In this document: in pieces, positions 45,344-56,514 of the stretch
How the letters are laid out: every line of letters begins with the position of its first letter
Numbering within the stretch: the first letter of the stretch is position 1
Assembly: GCA_945859605.1 (NCBI GenBank)
Contig: OX243817.1
Coordinates: 25,615,643-25,679,642, forward strand
DNA from: Lumbricus rubellus
Lineage: Eukaryota; Annelida; Clitellata; Crassiclitellata; Lumbricidae
DNA: 64,000 nt
Direction: 5' to 3'
Translations under genes and position numbers: made by a program
Notes under the pieces: model-generated
The model's input: the letters and a program-made list of their open reading frames with translations, nothing else
The model's database searches: none
Told to the model about the DNA's origin: nothing

Positions 45344-46080
45344 AGATACACTGGCAAGATATTATGTAAGATTACTGGCCTGAAAGATGGATTTGATTAA
45401 CAATACAGACAAAGACACAGACATAAAGCAGACAAGCACACAGTCGAGCAGACATACAGACAGACACACAGGCAGCAATGAATAGGTGGCATATGGAAAG
45501 GCACTATGTCTATCAGCATGCTTGACAGACGGTATATCCATTATCCACGGGTAGATATGCGTGTGTCACACATAATATGCAACACATTTGACCTTTGCTT
45601 GATCTATTAATCGTTATTCAATATTACCACGTGTGCTGAGATGGCTTGAGTAGCGCTATTATATTTATGTCCTTGGCCGAGTACTTATAGGATATCCATG
45701 CTGCTATCTATAGTGGCAAAGAAGCCATGCGCCGCTTCCCATATGGATTGCATCTAATGAAGAAAAGAAGAGGAGGAAGGAGAGGAGAGAGATAAAGAGG
45801 GGAAATGAGGATAGGAAGGAGGGAAGGGGGATGGGGGAATTTCGTGGAATAGATGTGATCATCTAAACAACCTGCTGCTGCAGCTTCTGCTTCGAAATTC
45901 TTCTTCTTTCCGGGTTGATGAGAGCATCTCACTGAGGCAGCTTATCCATGCATTATCCGCTCCTCGTTCTTAAACGAATTTATGGTGAAGATGATTTGTA
46001 TAAATCTCATGCATGGGTCTACCTACATTTCATACCTGCATGCAGCCTATACCTGCAATACATACATAGTTATATTCATA
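45344..46080. other. No gene recognised
   Basis: Short CAGACA repeat at 45405-45475 and GGA-rich stretch at 45770-45840. No gene. Confidence 0.4.
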
Positions 46081-46084
46081 TATA

Positions 46085-47307
46085 CACCGTGACTCAAAAA
46101 AGTAAGCCAAATTGTTTTCCATATATCTCTAAAGCCCGATAACATATCACACTAAAATTATCCAAATATTTAGAGAATTGGACCAAGAATATGATTCCAA
46201 AATTTCATGACATAAAGTTGAACGGATAAAAAGATATGAATCTTTAAACTTCATATGCCGAAATTGCCGTTTACAAGCAATTTTCTGTCAGAATCAGTAA
46301 AATGTAAGTCAAACTTTTTCTCATATCTCTAATGCCTGATGATCAATCATTCTAAAATTTTCCAGATATGTAGAGAATTGAACTAACAATATGACCCTGA
46401 CAGTATGGTTTGATTATTTACTTAAATAACATGCTCAAAAGTCCTCCTCCTGCTTGCTCGCAAGCCTGGAGGCGCTGGTGCCATGCATTAGGCAACAGCA
46501 TCGTCGAATATCCTCTGGTCCAGGCCATACCACACTTCCAACAAGCGTTGCTTCAGATCGTTTATGCCATGGATTGTTGTCTGATAGACCCGGTCTTGCA
46601 TCATGCACGCTCCACACTTTACAGTCGACAGAATTCAAATCTTGGCTGTTCGGAGGCCATAATGTGGGAGAAATGAAGTCTGCGTGGCGTCTCTCTTGTC
46701 AGCATTTCGATGGTTTCCTTGGTTCTGTGGGCTGGCGCTGTTCCGTTGAAAAAAGAAAACAGCCTTCCGGGGGCTACATATTTCTGATAACAGGTGGAAG
46801 ATGTTGTTACAGTAGAACGTTACGATAATATACTCCCTTAATTTTACTCTAGGATCACTGAAGACCAAAATTGGGAACTATCAAGCATCGAAACCGCAAC
46901 GAACACCACAGACTTGCAGAAAACTGAAATTTATGGAGATTAAACTTAAATATTCATATATTTCTATCCGTTCAAATTCGTGACACGATATTTTGGAATC
47001 CTATTCTTGGCTCAATTCTCTAAATATCTGGAAACTTTTAGTATGATTAATTATCAGGCATTGGAGATATAAGAACAGTTTAGCTTACTTTTTATTGAAT
47101 CTGACAGAAAATTGCTTGTAAACTGCAATTTCGGTATATGAAGTTTAAATATTCATAACTTTTTATCCGTTCAACTTTATCTCATGAAATTTTGGAATAA
47201 TATTCTTGGTCCAATTCTCTAAATATTTGGAAAATTTTAGCGTGATATTTTATCGGGCTTTAGAGATATATGAAAAACAATTTGGCTTACTTTTTTGAGT
47301 CACGGTG
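46085..47307. mobile_element. Tc1/mariner element with ~315-bp inverted repeats
   Basis: Starts CACCGTGACTCAAAAAAGTA and ends TACTTTTTTGAGTCACGGTG with TA on each side, the Tc1/mariner target. The inverted repeats extend about 46085-46399 and 46990-47307 and stay highly similar throughout. Words such as TATTTAGAGAATTG, TGAACGGATA and AATGCCTGAT recur at internal spacing, so each arm also has an internal direct repeat. The centre carries transposase remains on the minus strand. Confidence 0.93.
46435..46760 (-). pseudogene. Decayed Tc1/mariner transposase, C-terminal part
   Basis: On the minus strand, in two or more frames, LWPPNSQDLN (46662 region), VDCKVWS, RVYQTTIHGINDLKQRL, and WYGLDQ are readable in the order expected of the C-terminal catalytic region of Tc1/mariner transposases (P.SPDLNP.DY.IW, then QRVY..KI.....LK.RL). 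Reading them needs frame changes. The N-terminal DNA-binding part is absent. The gene is dead. Confidence 0.85.
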
Positions 47308-47309
47308 TA

Positions 47310-47660
47310 TTATATAGTATATATTATATTAAATATATCCTACAGTGTATATATATTAAATATATATATGCACCTCTCTGGTTCTTTTGATAAACTGTTT
47401 ATAACAACCTTCTTTTTGTGCCGGGCCATGGGTTTGGAGCATTTCTGAAAAGTCATCTTGAAGGGGCGCTATTATACATCTCATAGATGACATAGACAGA
47501 TAGATAGATGGATGCACGCATGCGCGGCACAGTGATCTATCGAATATGTGCCTGATACGATTGCCGGGTTGTGAGTTCGACTCATTTGTAGCGATCCCTT
47601 ACATGTTGTGTTGGCACGTTTTGCTATAATCCACTCCCAAGCAGGTTAACGTTTTGCTAT
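47310..47660. other. SINE-tail fragment and no gene
   Basis: CTTGAAGGGGCGCTATTATA at 47458-47477 matches the 3' end of the CORE-like SINE (25056 family), followed by TAGATAGATGGATG. GTGAGTTCGACTC at 47570 is a weak B-box word. Nothing else is recognised. Confidence 0.5.
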
Positions 47661-47674
47661 AATAGGCCTACATG

Positions 47675-48033
47675 TATGTCCGCAAGCAGGTTAGCGTTTT
47701 GAAACATGTCCGCAAGCAGGTTAACGTTTTGCTATATGTCCGCAAGTAGATTAACGTTTTGCAATATGTCCGCAAGTAGGTTAACGTTTTGCAATATGTC
47801 CGCAGGTAGTTTAACGTTTTTGCAATATGTCCGCAAGCAGGTTAACGTTTTGCAATATGTCCGCAAGTATAGGTCAACGTTTTGCAATATGTCCGCAAGC
47901 AGGTTAACGTTTTGCAATATGTCCGCAGGCTGGTTTACGTTTTGCAATATGTCCGCAAGCAGGTTAACGTTTTGCAATAATGTCCGCAGGTAAGTTAACG
48001 TTTTGCAATAATTATGTCCGCAGGCAAGTTAAT
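47675..48033. repeat. 30-bp tandem array, 12 units
   Basis: Units read ATGTCCGCAAGCAGGTTAAC followed by GTTTTGCAAT, spaced 30-34 bp. A stray half unit (CAAGCAGGTTAACGTTTTGC) lies upstream at 47640. Repeats are continuous with no spacers, so this is a minisatellite. The periodic MSASRLTFCN peptide is a by-product of a 30-bp unit being a multiple of three. Confidence 0.96.
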
Positions 48034-49826
48034 TGGATTCAGACTTACATGCATACATGTAAGTTATAACATGTTACGGTAAGCAAAGAGAGAGAGAGAG
48101 AGGTTATGTGATGCGCTGGTTCCTTATAACTTCCGCGTCCAAGAACTTAAGACTCAAAATGCGTCCATGATTGGTTAAGTGACCGAGTGGAGGAAAAATT
48201 ATTATTGATCGATTCCCATACATATTCCTCGTGAAATATGTGAGCTTTACTTTATGTATAGGCCTACGCCTACACAATATGCTATCCAGACTCTCTTCGT
48301 ATGAATTATAGGCATTAAGCTCAGCGAGGCTTGCATTAAGCCTTGGGCCACTGCAGGTATACGTAGATAGATAGCCTCGGGCCTCTGACTATCTGAGCAC
48401 AACGCGCTGAGATTCTTATCCACAACTTCTGATTGTGTACAAACATGTATGCATATCTGTACCCTATATATGCAATGTCCTTGTAATATCACATGATATA
48501 TCGCATAATGTCGGCCTATAAATCTTCATATGTCTAACCTAGAATAACAATTATGGTAATTTATAGGCGCATAATTATAGAGTAGGCTATATAGGCCTGG
48601 GTCTATATACTAATGTCTGTGCTGATATAATAAATACTTGCGCTATTTAGGCCCTTAAATCAATGTTATTTTGTTAACGCATTATAGACATGATGCGTCT
48701 AAATATAATGTAGGCCTATAATGTCGTTTTTTTGTAAGTAGGTTATAAGCCACCTCGCAGGTGTTCCCGAACGTTTTGCGATATATAGGACCTATATACC
48801 CATGCAATGAGTAACTGCGTGACATATTGACATTTCCAACGCAATCCCACTCGCTATTATAGCTGCCACATGTATACGCATAAACTGATGTCACGTGTTC
48901 ACTATTCGTATTCGGTACGACCGCTTCTACTATTCGGCCGAATACCGAATAGCTATATATGTGGCTCGTTTTTTTGCCAAGATGCGAATGCGAAGCAAGT
49001 GTTTTTCGGTACAATTCTATAGTTTCAATGAATGAAGAATGACGAATCATGATGATGATTATAATATTTTCGTTTCCTTGTTTGAAGCCAGAAACTTTCG
49101 ACAATGAATCTAAACTCTTGAAAACGCGACCATATTTCGCGATTTGAGTTTAGAATAGACTACAATTATAATGTGAATAAAAAAATATATGGTCTGAGTT
49201 CACATAGGTCATGGTGTGTGAACTTAATTGCAATGGTGACTCCTGGTTTATATGGATTATGACAACGTGCTAACCAATAAGACCTATATATCAAGTGATC
49301 CCTGAATCAATCGATCGCAAAATAAATCAATTGATCGATCGATCAATCAATCAACCAATCAATTGATAGATCGATTAATCAATTAACCAATCAATCAACC
49401 AATCAACCAATCGATCAGTTTGTTTATTAGTCTATGCAACAGAAGAACATTTACAACTCAGGCAAATCCATTTTGTGAGTCGCAAAGTGTTCTTTCGTTG
49501 GGCACAAAGCGGAGGCTAGAAAAGATAGATGGGTCCCGCAATAATAATATATATATATATATATATGCACATTGCATATATATATGTAGTTATATACATA
49601 GTAACGCTTCTTATTTACCAAATGAGTTACGCAATGGTAGTTGATGCACCTGTACATGTTGGACAAGGTTAATAAAAGTCCCGCTGAGAGGTGTCTGCTT
49701 CAAGTCAAAATATTGTTGTGTGTAGATGTATGTGTATGTGGTGTGTCGGACGTGTGTGCGCTTCAGTCTAAAACTATATTACATGCATACGAATAATCTT
49801 TGCGGAGTCATTGCCTGTACGTATAC

Positions 49827-49858
<32 letters not shown>

Positions 49859-49861
49859 ATG
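48034..49861. other. No gene recognised, simple repeats
   Basis: (AG)n at 48087-48102, (AATC)n/(GATC)n at about 49312-49422, (TA)n at 49545-49565, 49576-49598 and 49827-49858. ATTCGG..CCGAATA near 48905-48948 is a small palindrome. No gene. Confidence 0.5.
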
Positions 49862-50090
49862 CGTGTATGTTTGTATGTGCACTTGTTATAGCGCCCCTTC
49901 AAGCTCCATACCCAGAGGCGCTCCCGACTACAGCGCAGACACTGCATCGAAGTTTCATACCGAAGCGCTGAGCACTTTCGAGTGAAGGACTTGCCCAAGG
50001 TCCCTACGCGGCAATCTGAGGGGGATTGGAGCCTGCAACCCTCCGGTTGAAAGGCAACGAACATACCCACTATACACCACCGCGCCCCAT
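49862..50090 (-). repeat. tRNA-derived CORE-like SINE
   Basis: Same family as 25056-25272: on the minus strand GGGGCGCGGTGGTGTATAGT, eroded B-box, ACCTTGGGCAAGTCCTTCAC, GATGCAGTGTCTGCGCTGTA, GGGAGCGCCTCTGGGTATGG, GAGCTTGAAGGGGCGCTATA, ACAAGTGCACATACAAAC. Confidence 0.87.
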
Positions 50091-51670
50091 ATGACACTAT
50101 AGAGATTATAAGAACGCTATAAGCTTAGTAGATATAATATAGTAAAAATTGAAAGTTTGACTGCCAATGCAAAGCTATATGCAAAAGAAACAACCTATTA
50201 GACATGATCAAACGGACCAGGCTTATCACTCGGAAGGCGAGGAAAATTCGGATAAAGGTGGATGAAATGTTTATACGGTTCAAACAGAAAAACGGATCGG
50301 ATGAAATCGGTGCGTGTAAATGTTTGTCTGAATAGCAGGCTGCAGTGTCCATAGAATTGACAGCGTTGAATGATAACATCCTCAGACAGATCAACAAGGA
50401 AAGCATCATGCTGGAATCAAAGCAAAACCAAGTCAAGGATTATTTTGTATAATATACTTACACTGTAGCAGGATAGCAGCTGTTATAAGTTCTGGGTGAA
50501 TTTGCACTTAAGAGTTCGGTATACGATAAGCAAAGAGCTGACTTGGTGGCACTGGTATCGTATATCTCCAATCCGTAAGTGTGTTGGATCGTACACAGTA
50601 TACATAAACTTTGAGGTATCAGAATGACATCGTATATGTATATGTATATGCAGCAGCGGCTGCTGACTCAAATTAATCTCTCGACAATTATTCATACAAT
50701 GATACAATACAATGCACACTCGAGACAAGTCAACTACGCACTTGACCACACTGTCAACTACAACACACTTTGTTGCAGACAACCAGTGGCCTGTGTAATT
50801 TAGGCTTTGAGTCTTGTAATGGCAACGATTGCGTGCAATCGATGAAGCTGCTCCTGGACAATGTGAGTTTATTAAATAGTAAATAATAAATGAATATTTT
50901 TGACTGGAAGTAACTGTTATCATTTCAGTTTCTCAGCTGAATTCAAACGGAAAGTTATCAGAAACCCAAAATGTCGTCGCATACATGTAACTATAGTACA
51001 TGTGTGCTTATCAGATATTTCCAGTAGGACTATTGCATTGACCATGGAATTCCTCCCGGAATGGGGAGAAAAAATCTAGGGGTGTTTTTCACAAGTATAA
51101 TATTATTATAATAGCCTAGGCAACTTCTGTTTGCATGCATACATGTTGTGTAGTCTCTCCATAGCATGAAATACTGGACAAAATGATCATCAGATGTTTT
51201 AAAAATATATAGAATATACTGCACTTTTGTCTGAAATTATGACGAAAAGACTAAAAATGTTGTCAGAAATTTCTGGTAAAAAGATGACGTCGTCGGTGTT
51301 TGACTGAGCGCCTGCATCCCTCCCCAAAACGACCGTTTCTCCCTCCCCCGAAACCTGACACCCCTCCCCACACAGCAAGGGGACTTGATGATTAAACACT
51401 GGCATTGTCAGGTTCAATAAGCCTGATGGTCGATATTTCTTGAAAGCACTCGTTACTAGTTAGCCAGGAAGAAAATGATGGCTGATACATTGCGATAGAT
51501 CTATTATTATATGCTCAGGTGTTTAGGTCATATATGCCCAGAAGGCGTGTTGCGCGAAACCGATATGCAGTACAGGGAAGAAAATGTCGACTATCCGCAG
51601 CAGCAGCATCATCACCAAAACCTCGCACCGGTTCCTGCAAAATAAACGCCAACAGTAGCAACAGAATCAA
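50091..51670. other. No gene recognised
   Basis: Reverse-strand frames at 50125-50436 and 50483-50923 have no recognisable domain. A C-rich stretch at 51315-51375 (CCCTCCCC words) is noted. Confidence 0.4.
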
Positions 51671-51677
51671 TCAATGC

Positions 51678-51902
51678 TAACACCACTGGTAACACCACTG
51701 GTAACACCACTGGTAACACCACTGGTAACACCACTGGTAGCACCACCGGTAGCACTACTAGTAACACCACTGGTAACACCACTGGTAACACCACTGGTAA
51801 CACCACTGGTATAACACCACTAGTAACACCACTGGTAACACCACTGGTAACAACACTGGTAACACCACTGGTAACAACACTGGTAACACCACTGGTAACA
51901 AC
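51678..51902. repeat. 12-bp minisatellite, ~18 units
   Basis: TAACACCACTGG units with occasional AACAACACTGG or AGCACCACCGG variants. The Val-Thr-Ser-Gly frame on the minus strand is repeat-derived. Confidence 0.96.
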
Positions 51903-52580
51903 AACAATGATGTAGGCTATAGGCCAACCACGAGTTCGTGATTGGTACCAGCGGGAATAACTGTACAAGACAATGAAAAGTCTAAAACCAACAGGAACAG
52001 CAATAACCATTACTATACCAATGGCATTGTAAAATGCCTACAACTTGCGTAGATAAGACAAACCTCATATTCATTATGCCCCCTATTGTAGACGCACGCA
52101 TACATGAATAAGACGGTTATGATGCATTGGATGCAATAAGTATGATGTATGAGTTCCGTGTAGTTTTGAGTATGTAACGAGCTCTTTTGTTCTGTTTCGT
52201 TAATGTTCGGCCGTGTTCGGTTGTAGAGAACTGCTGAGTGAGATATGGTCAATGGTCGGTCGGTCTGTGGGTCGGTTGGGCTGTGTATAATGGGTCGAGT
52301 AGGTATATTCGTACTCAGCTTATATGCCTCGATCGCCGAAGCCTTGAGGCAAAGATCTCGTGTTGTCTGAATGACTATTTACTAAGAAATGTCGACGATA
52401 TGATATTATTACGTCGACACAGTTTATCATCTTTACTCCATTCTTTCTGAGTCTCTCCTCTCTTTCCTTTCCTTCCATCATTCCTTTTCCCGTGTCTGCC
52501 TACTTTTCTATGTCTTTCCTTCATAATATGCCTCTACTACTTCTATTCCTCCTTCCTATTACTCTTCCATCTTACTTTTT
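51903..52580. other. No gene recognised
   Basis: GGTCGGTCGGT/GGGTCGG words at 52253-52290. No gene. Confidence 0.4.
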
Positions 52581-52825
52581 ATTTCTTCTATCCCATCGTA
52601 TCTTCCTTCATTCCTTCCTTACATTCTTCCTTCCTTCCATCCTTCCTTCCCTCCCTCATTCCTTTCTTCTTTCCTTCCATGCTTCCTTCCCTCCTTCCTT
52701 CCTTCCCTTTTTCACCCTTCCCTCCTTCCCTTCTTCCCTCTTTCCCTTCTTCCCTCTTTCCCTTTTTCCCTCCTTTCCTCCTTCCCTCCTTCCTTCCCTC
52801 CTTCCTTTTTTCCTTCCATCCGTCA
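52581..52825. repeat. (TTCC)n pyrimidine tract
   Basis: CCTTCCTTCCCTCC-type repeat over about 240 bp. Confidence 0.93.
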
Positions 52826-54250
52826 GCCCGTACGATTTATTCAACTATATTTTCGTCAGCGGCGTCCGTCGATAATAAACTTCTGGATAATATTCGGATC
52901 TGCCGGCGACGCCGGATAGTGTGCTGCTCCCGGATTATAACTTGGTAGGAGTGTTCATCTGAAAGCTAATTGGCCGAAGCAACGCATTCAAAGATTAGGC
53001 GGTGGTGGCAAAGCACCTGGACCATTTCGACGGCCAACCTATCAGCAGCCCTCCAGGACCCCGTTAGCTCTGGGACCTCTGGTGGACCAGCCACCGCCGC
53101 CACCGACACTCCTAGGCTGCGGCGTGTCCGTCCGTCCGCCGGTCCGTCTGGGACCCGTCTTCCATCGTCCGGAGTTATATTTAATGTGCTTTGCGTCGAA
53201 GTACAGCTTACAACAGAGGTGTTGTTGGACCGCGTTACAGATACATGTATATCTAGTAAAATAGCTTCTGGTCTGTTTTATTTAGTATTTACTCGCACGA
53301 TGACGGTATGTAATGCGGGGAATTAGGTCTGTCTAATGGAGGACGCTACGCTTAGGATGTGACGGACGATGGTCCAATGTGTGGAGAGTCCATGTCCCTG
53401 TTGGGATGAGGATCGATTGGATTGGTGGTTGTTGATTGTTGAACGACAGATGTCGCCACTTTAGCTGATCTTCTTCCTTGTTCTGCGATGAAGGAGTATA
53501 TATGAGGAGGGGAGTTGCTGTTCGTACAGTAGCTGTTCAGAACCTGGCGGCTTAGATGCCGCGAAACGGTGAACGTGGTTGATGAACCGTGGAGATGGGT
53601 TTCTGGAATTATTCTTATACTTGTACCTTCGATTTTCTTTCAACGCTGTGACTTTCAAGTATATAATATCCTTCCCCGGATGGGAAAGTGAAACTTCGAT
53701 GTTGAAGAGACTGAATAATTTATTGCTTCTCGGAAATAGATCGGAATCATACACGGAGTTCAGTCTAAAAAAGGAATCGTTTTGTCTGCATATTCTGCTC
53801 GATACTTAGTTTGTTACTCAGGTGCTGGTAATGTCAATCCTTCCGAGTCTTGTGAGCCTTAGATGAAAATGAAATTAATTCTGTTCATTTTTGATGCCTT
53901 CAATTCTACGCCAGGGTAAAGGTTCTCTGCCTGCATGATAATGTACCGTTACAATATTTTAGTTGGGAGATCAATATTATTTGAGTTATACTTACGCCGT
54001 TTTAGACAGATCTCTAGGTCTCTAGGTTTTGAAAAAGGTGATAGTCAGCTACTACGGTAGTTGATTGGTAAGGGATCAGGTTTTGACATGCATTCCACCA
54101 ATTGAGTCACTTAGATCTATAGCTAATAAATATACAGCTTTCAAAAAGTTTCATCTTCAAGGAACTTAATATCTTGAACTAGGTTCATGAGCATCTAGAT
54201 ATGAAATATCCAGAGTGTCGTGTTTAGAAGGTTCAGACAGTAGTAGTAGT
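52826..54250. other. No gene recognised, upstream of innexin
   Basis: GC-richer around 53030-53160. Frames at 52970-53326 and 53461-53754 show no domain. A 5' non-coding exon of the innexin could lie here but cannot be shown. Confidence 0.4.
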
Positions 54251-54254
54251 TGCA

Positions 54255-54355
54255 GTATAACGTCACTGCGCGGTAACAAAGGCCATCCGCGACGCCCTCC
54301 TCTTTTATCCAGGCTTGGGACTGGCACTGGCAGAGTGCAACCAGTGGCGGAGTTA
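54255..54355 (+). repeat. SINE domain, family C, copy 4
   Basis: GTAACAAAGGCCATCCGCGA, CGCCCTCCTCTTTTATCCAG, GCTTGGGACTGGCACTGGCA, GAGTGCAACCAGTGGCGGAG, TTAGG. It sits about 240 bp upstream of the innexin start codon. Confidence 0.78.
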
Positions 54356-54593
54356 GGTTCAAACGGGGAATCGTTGCAATCACTTTAAAGTTGGACAATT
54401 CATCGTAAAGTATCCTGGACAACGATTTACAGCGATCTGTGAAGGAAAGAAAAAAGAGCCAGAGTAATTAAAAGCAACGAGCATTTTGAGCAAGACACTG
54501 TATGTGCCTTTAGAAGCTTCTCGGTTAAACAGTACTGTAGTCTTTCACTGGCTTCCTGTTCACGAATTGTGAGCACAATTATTAAGCGCAACG

Positions 54594-55832
54594 ATGCTGG
54601 ACGCCATATTCAGCGCCATTTCTGGCGTGGCCAAGGGCAGCTCGAGGAACGACGACGACCTAGTAGATCGACTGAACCACCGCTACACCGTCATCATCCT
54701 CGTCATCTTCACCGTCGTTGTAACAACAACACAATACGTTGGGACCCCCATCCACTGCTGGTGCCCAGCCTACTTCACGGGGAACCACGAGGCGTTCGCG
54801 GACAAGATGTGCTGGGTAACGAACACGTACTACCTGGTCGATCCAAACTCGATTCCAGGTCAGCCTGGAGGTCTGAAGAGCTACCTCGGCTACTACCAGT
54901 GGGTCCCGGTGGTGCTGCTCGCCCAGGCCGTCCTCTTCTACGTACCGTGTCTGTTCTGGAGGGTGCTCAACGACCGATCCGGGATCAACGTGAACAATCT
55001 TGTCGAGGCGGCGGAAACGATCCAGAACGCTTTGTATCCGGAGCGGAGGGAGAAGACGATCAAGTACATGATCCGACATCTGGACCACTACCTCGCCTAC
55101 CAGAGGGACTACCGCGGAGGATGTTGCTCGACAATCAAAAGCGTCCTTACGAAGTGCCTCTGTCTCACCTGCGGCAACCGCTTCGGCAACTATCTGATCA
55201 CGATCTACCTCCTCGTCAAACTCATATTCCTCGCGAACGTTCTCTTCCAGCTCTTCCTCATCGGTTCCTTCCTCGGCCCCGAGTACCACCTGTACGGGTT
55301 CCAGGTGATTGCCGACTTCGTGAGTGGACTGGACCGCGTCCTGCCCGCTCGTCGGTTCCCTCGAGTGACGCTGTGCGACTTCGAGATTCGTCAGATGGGC
55401 AACATCCACCGCCACACCGTCCAGTGCGTCCTGCCAATCAACCTCTTCAACGAGAAGATCTACCTCTTCCTCTGGTTCTGGTTCTTCGTTCTCGCACTCC
55501 TCAACCTCATCGGTCTCGTCTCGTGGATCTGGAACATCCGGTTCCGCTACCGACGAACGCGCTATGTCCGCAAACAGCTGAAGATCATGGGCAAGCTGGA
55601 GCGCGGCGGACACGACGAACACGAGATGAGACTCACAAAACAATTCGTCGAAGTCTACCTGAGACAAGACGGGGTCTTCGTTCTTAAACTCGTTGCAAAA
55701 AACTCAACGGAGCTAGTCGTGGCGGACATTGTGGCCGCGCTCTGGGAGAACTTCCGAAATAAGCCGACCCATTCGAGAATCATTACGGACGACGATCTAC
55801 CCCTGCAAGACGACGAGGGTGACGGTGCCTAG
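54594..55832 (+). CDS. Innexin gap-junction channel protein, intronless
   Basis: 412 residues, a normal innexin length, in one uninterrupted frame. Innexins form gap-junction channels and hemichannels in the plasma membrane. Visible features: TM1 at about residues 31-50; first extracellular loop with PIHCWCPAYF and CW (Cys55, Cys57, Cys73); signature YYQWVP at 100-105 entering TM2 (to about 123); cytoplasmic loop; TM3 at about 200-225; second loop with FPRVTLCDFEIR and TVQCVLPINL (Cys261, Cys278); LFNEKIY, then TM4 at about 290-313; cytoplasmic tail ending in an acidic run. Cys57 is an extra loop cysteine in a CWCPA motif that I recall from lophotrochozoan innexins. The ATG at 54594 puts the N-terminal helix at normal distance from TM1. 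Its third codon positions are C-rich, unlike the AT-rich surroundings. The long opposite-strand and +1 frames here are shadows. The polyadenylation site was not found. The paralogue is unknown. Confidence 0.97.
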   Translation: MLDAIFSAISGVAKGSSRNDDDLVDRLNHRYTVIILVIFTVVVTTTQYVGTPIHCWCPAYFTGNHEAFADKMCWVTNTYYLVDPNSIPGQPGGLKSYLGYYQWVPVVLLAQAVLFYVPCLFWRVLNDRSGINVNNLVEAAETIQNALYPERREKTIKYMIRHLDHYLAYQRDYRGGCCSTIKSVLTKCLCLTCGNRFGNYLITIYLLVKLIFLANVLFQLFLIGSFLGPEYHLYGFQVIADFVSGLDRVLPARRFPRVTLCDFEIRQMGNIHRHTVQCVLPINLFNEKIYLFLWFWFFVLALLNLIGLVSWIWNIRFRYRRTRYVRKQLKIMGKLERGGHDEHEMRLTKQFVEVYLRQDGVFVLKLVAKNSTELVVADIVAALWENFRNKPTHSRIITDDDLPLQDDEGDGA

Positions 55833-56137
55833 CAACGGTTGCTATACCCACCCACCGCCAGTCCAACTCTCACCCTCGAAGGGTGTTTCTTCGTCGTCCA
55901 TGCAACGGTGGCCAACCTGTCTTTCACTAATGCAGTTCAGTCTGATTACTGTTTCCAAGCAGGGCTTAAAGTGTGGCAGGACGGTCATGTACGGCATCCA
56001 TGCACGTATTTTAAAATCTGGACGCCGTTTTGCCACTTATTGGCCAGCACAGACTGAAACGGTAAGGGGTGTCCTGGCACTTCTTTTGGAAAAGTAAGAA
56101 GCGTCCTGGCACTTCCTTTTTCGCACTTTAAGCAATG
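55833..56137. other. Innexin 3' flank
   Basis: Probable 3' untranslated region. No AATAAA is seen before the MITE. CGTCCTGGCACTTC..TTTT occurs twice (about 56066 and 56101), a short local repeat. Confidence 0.45.
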
Positions 56138-56145
56138 TTTCCACG

Positions 56146-56506
56146 CATGGGCGCCCGCACATAGGGGCAAGGGGGGGCACTTGCCCCCCCCTGGAAAAGT
56201 GAAACCTATTTTTCTCACTAGTACGTTTGGAATTTATAACAAATTTCTTCATATTAGAGAATTGAAAAGCCTACTTTTAACTAATACTTTCGATTTTTTA
56301 AACTAATTTTCTTGCAAAAAGAAGCAATTCATATTAAAAATTTTTTAAAGTGAAATTGAAAAAATTACATCAAGAAACCTCTGTGAAAAATACCCATGCA
56401 TGTTCTTAACTCCCCCCCTTTGCATTTTTTGTCCTCCTGCTAAAAAATTTTGACGTTGATCATCGTGTTTTGCCCCCTCCTGCAAAAATTTCTGCGGGCG
56501 CCCATG
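56146..56506. mobile_element. hAT-like MITE, 361 bp
   Basis: CATGGGCGCCCGCA at the left and TGCGGGCGCCCATG at the right are perfect inverted repeats. The exact 8-bp duplication TTTCCACG flanks it (56138-56145 and 56507-56514). It lies about 310 bp downstream of the innexin stop codon. Inside the left end is GGGGCAAGGGGGGGCACTTG and inside the right end are GCCCCCTCCTGC words. The CATGGGCGCC end resembles that of the 19886-22187 element (CATAGGCGCC), so it may be a short relative. Confidence 0.95.
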
Positions 56507-56514
56507 TTTCCACG

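Noticed and set aside
47675..48033. Regular 30-bp repeats reminiscent of a CRISPR array
   Set aside because: There are no spacers between units, and the surroundings are animal DNA. It is a minisatellite.
54660..55667. 335-codon minus-strand frame and 372-codon +1 frame over the innexin
   Set aside because: Both are shadows of the innexin. Its strong third-position C bias leaves few stops in the other frames, and neither has a domain.
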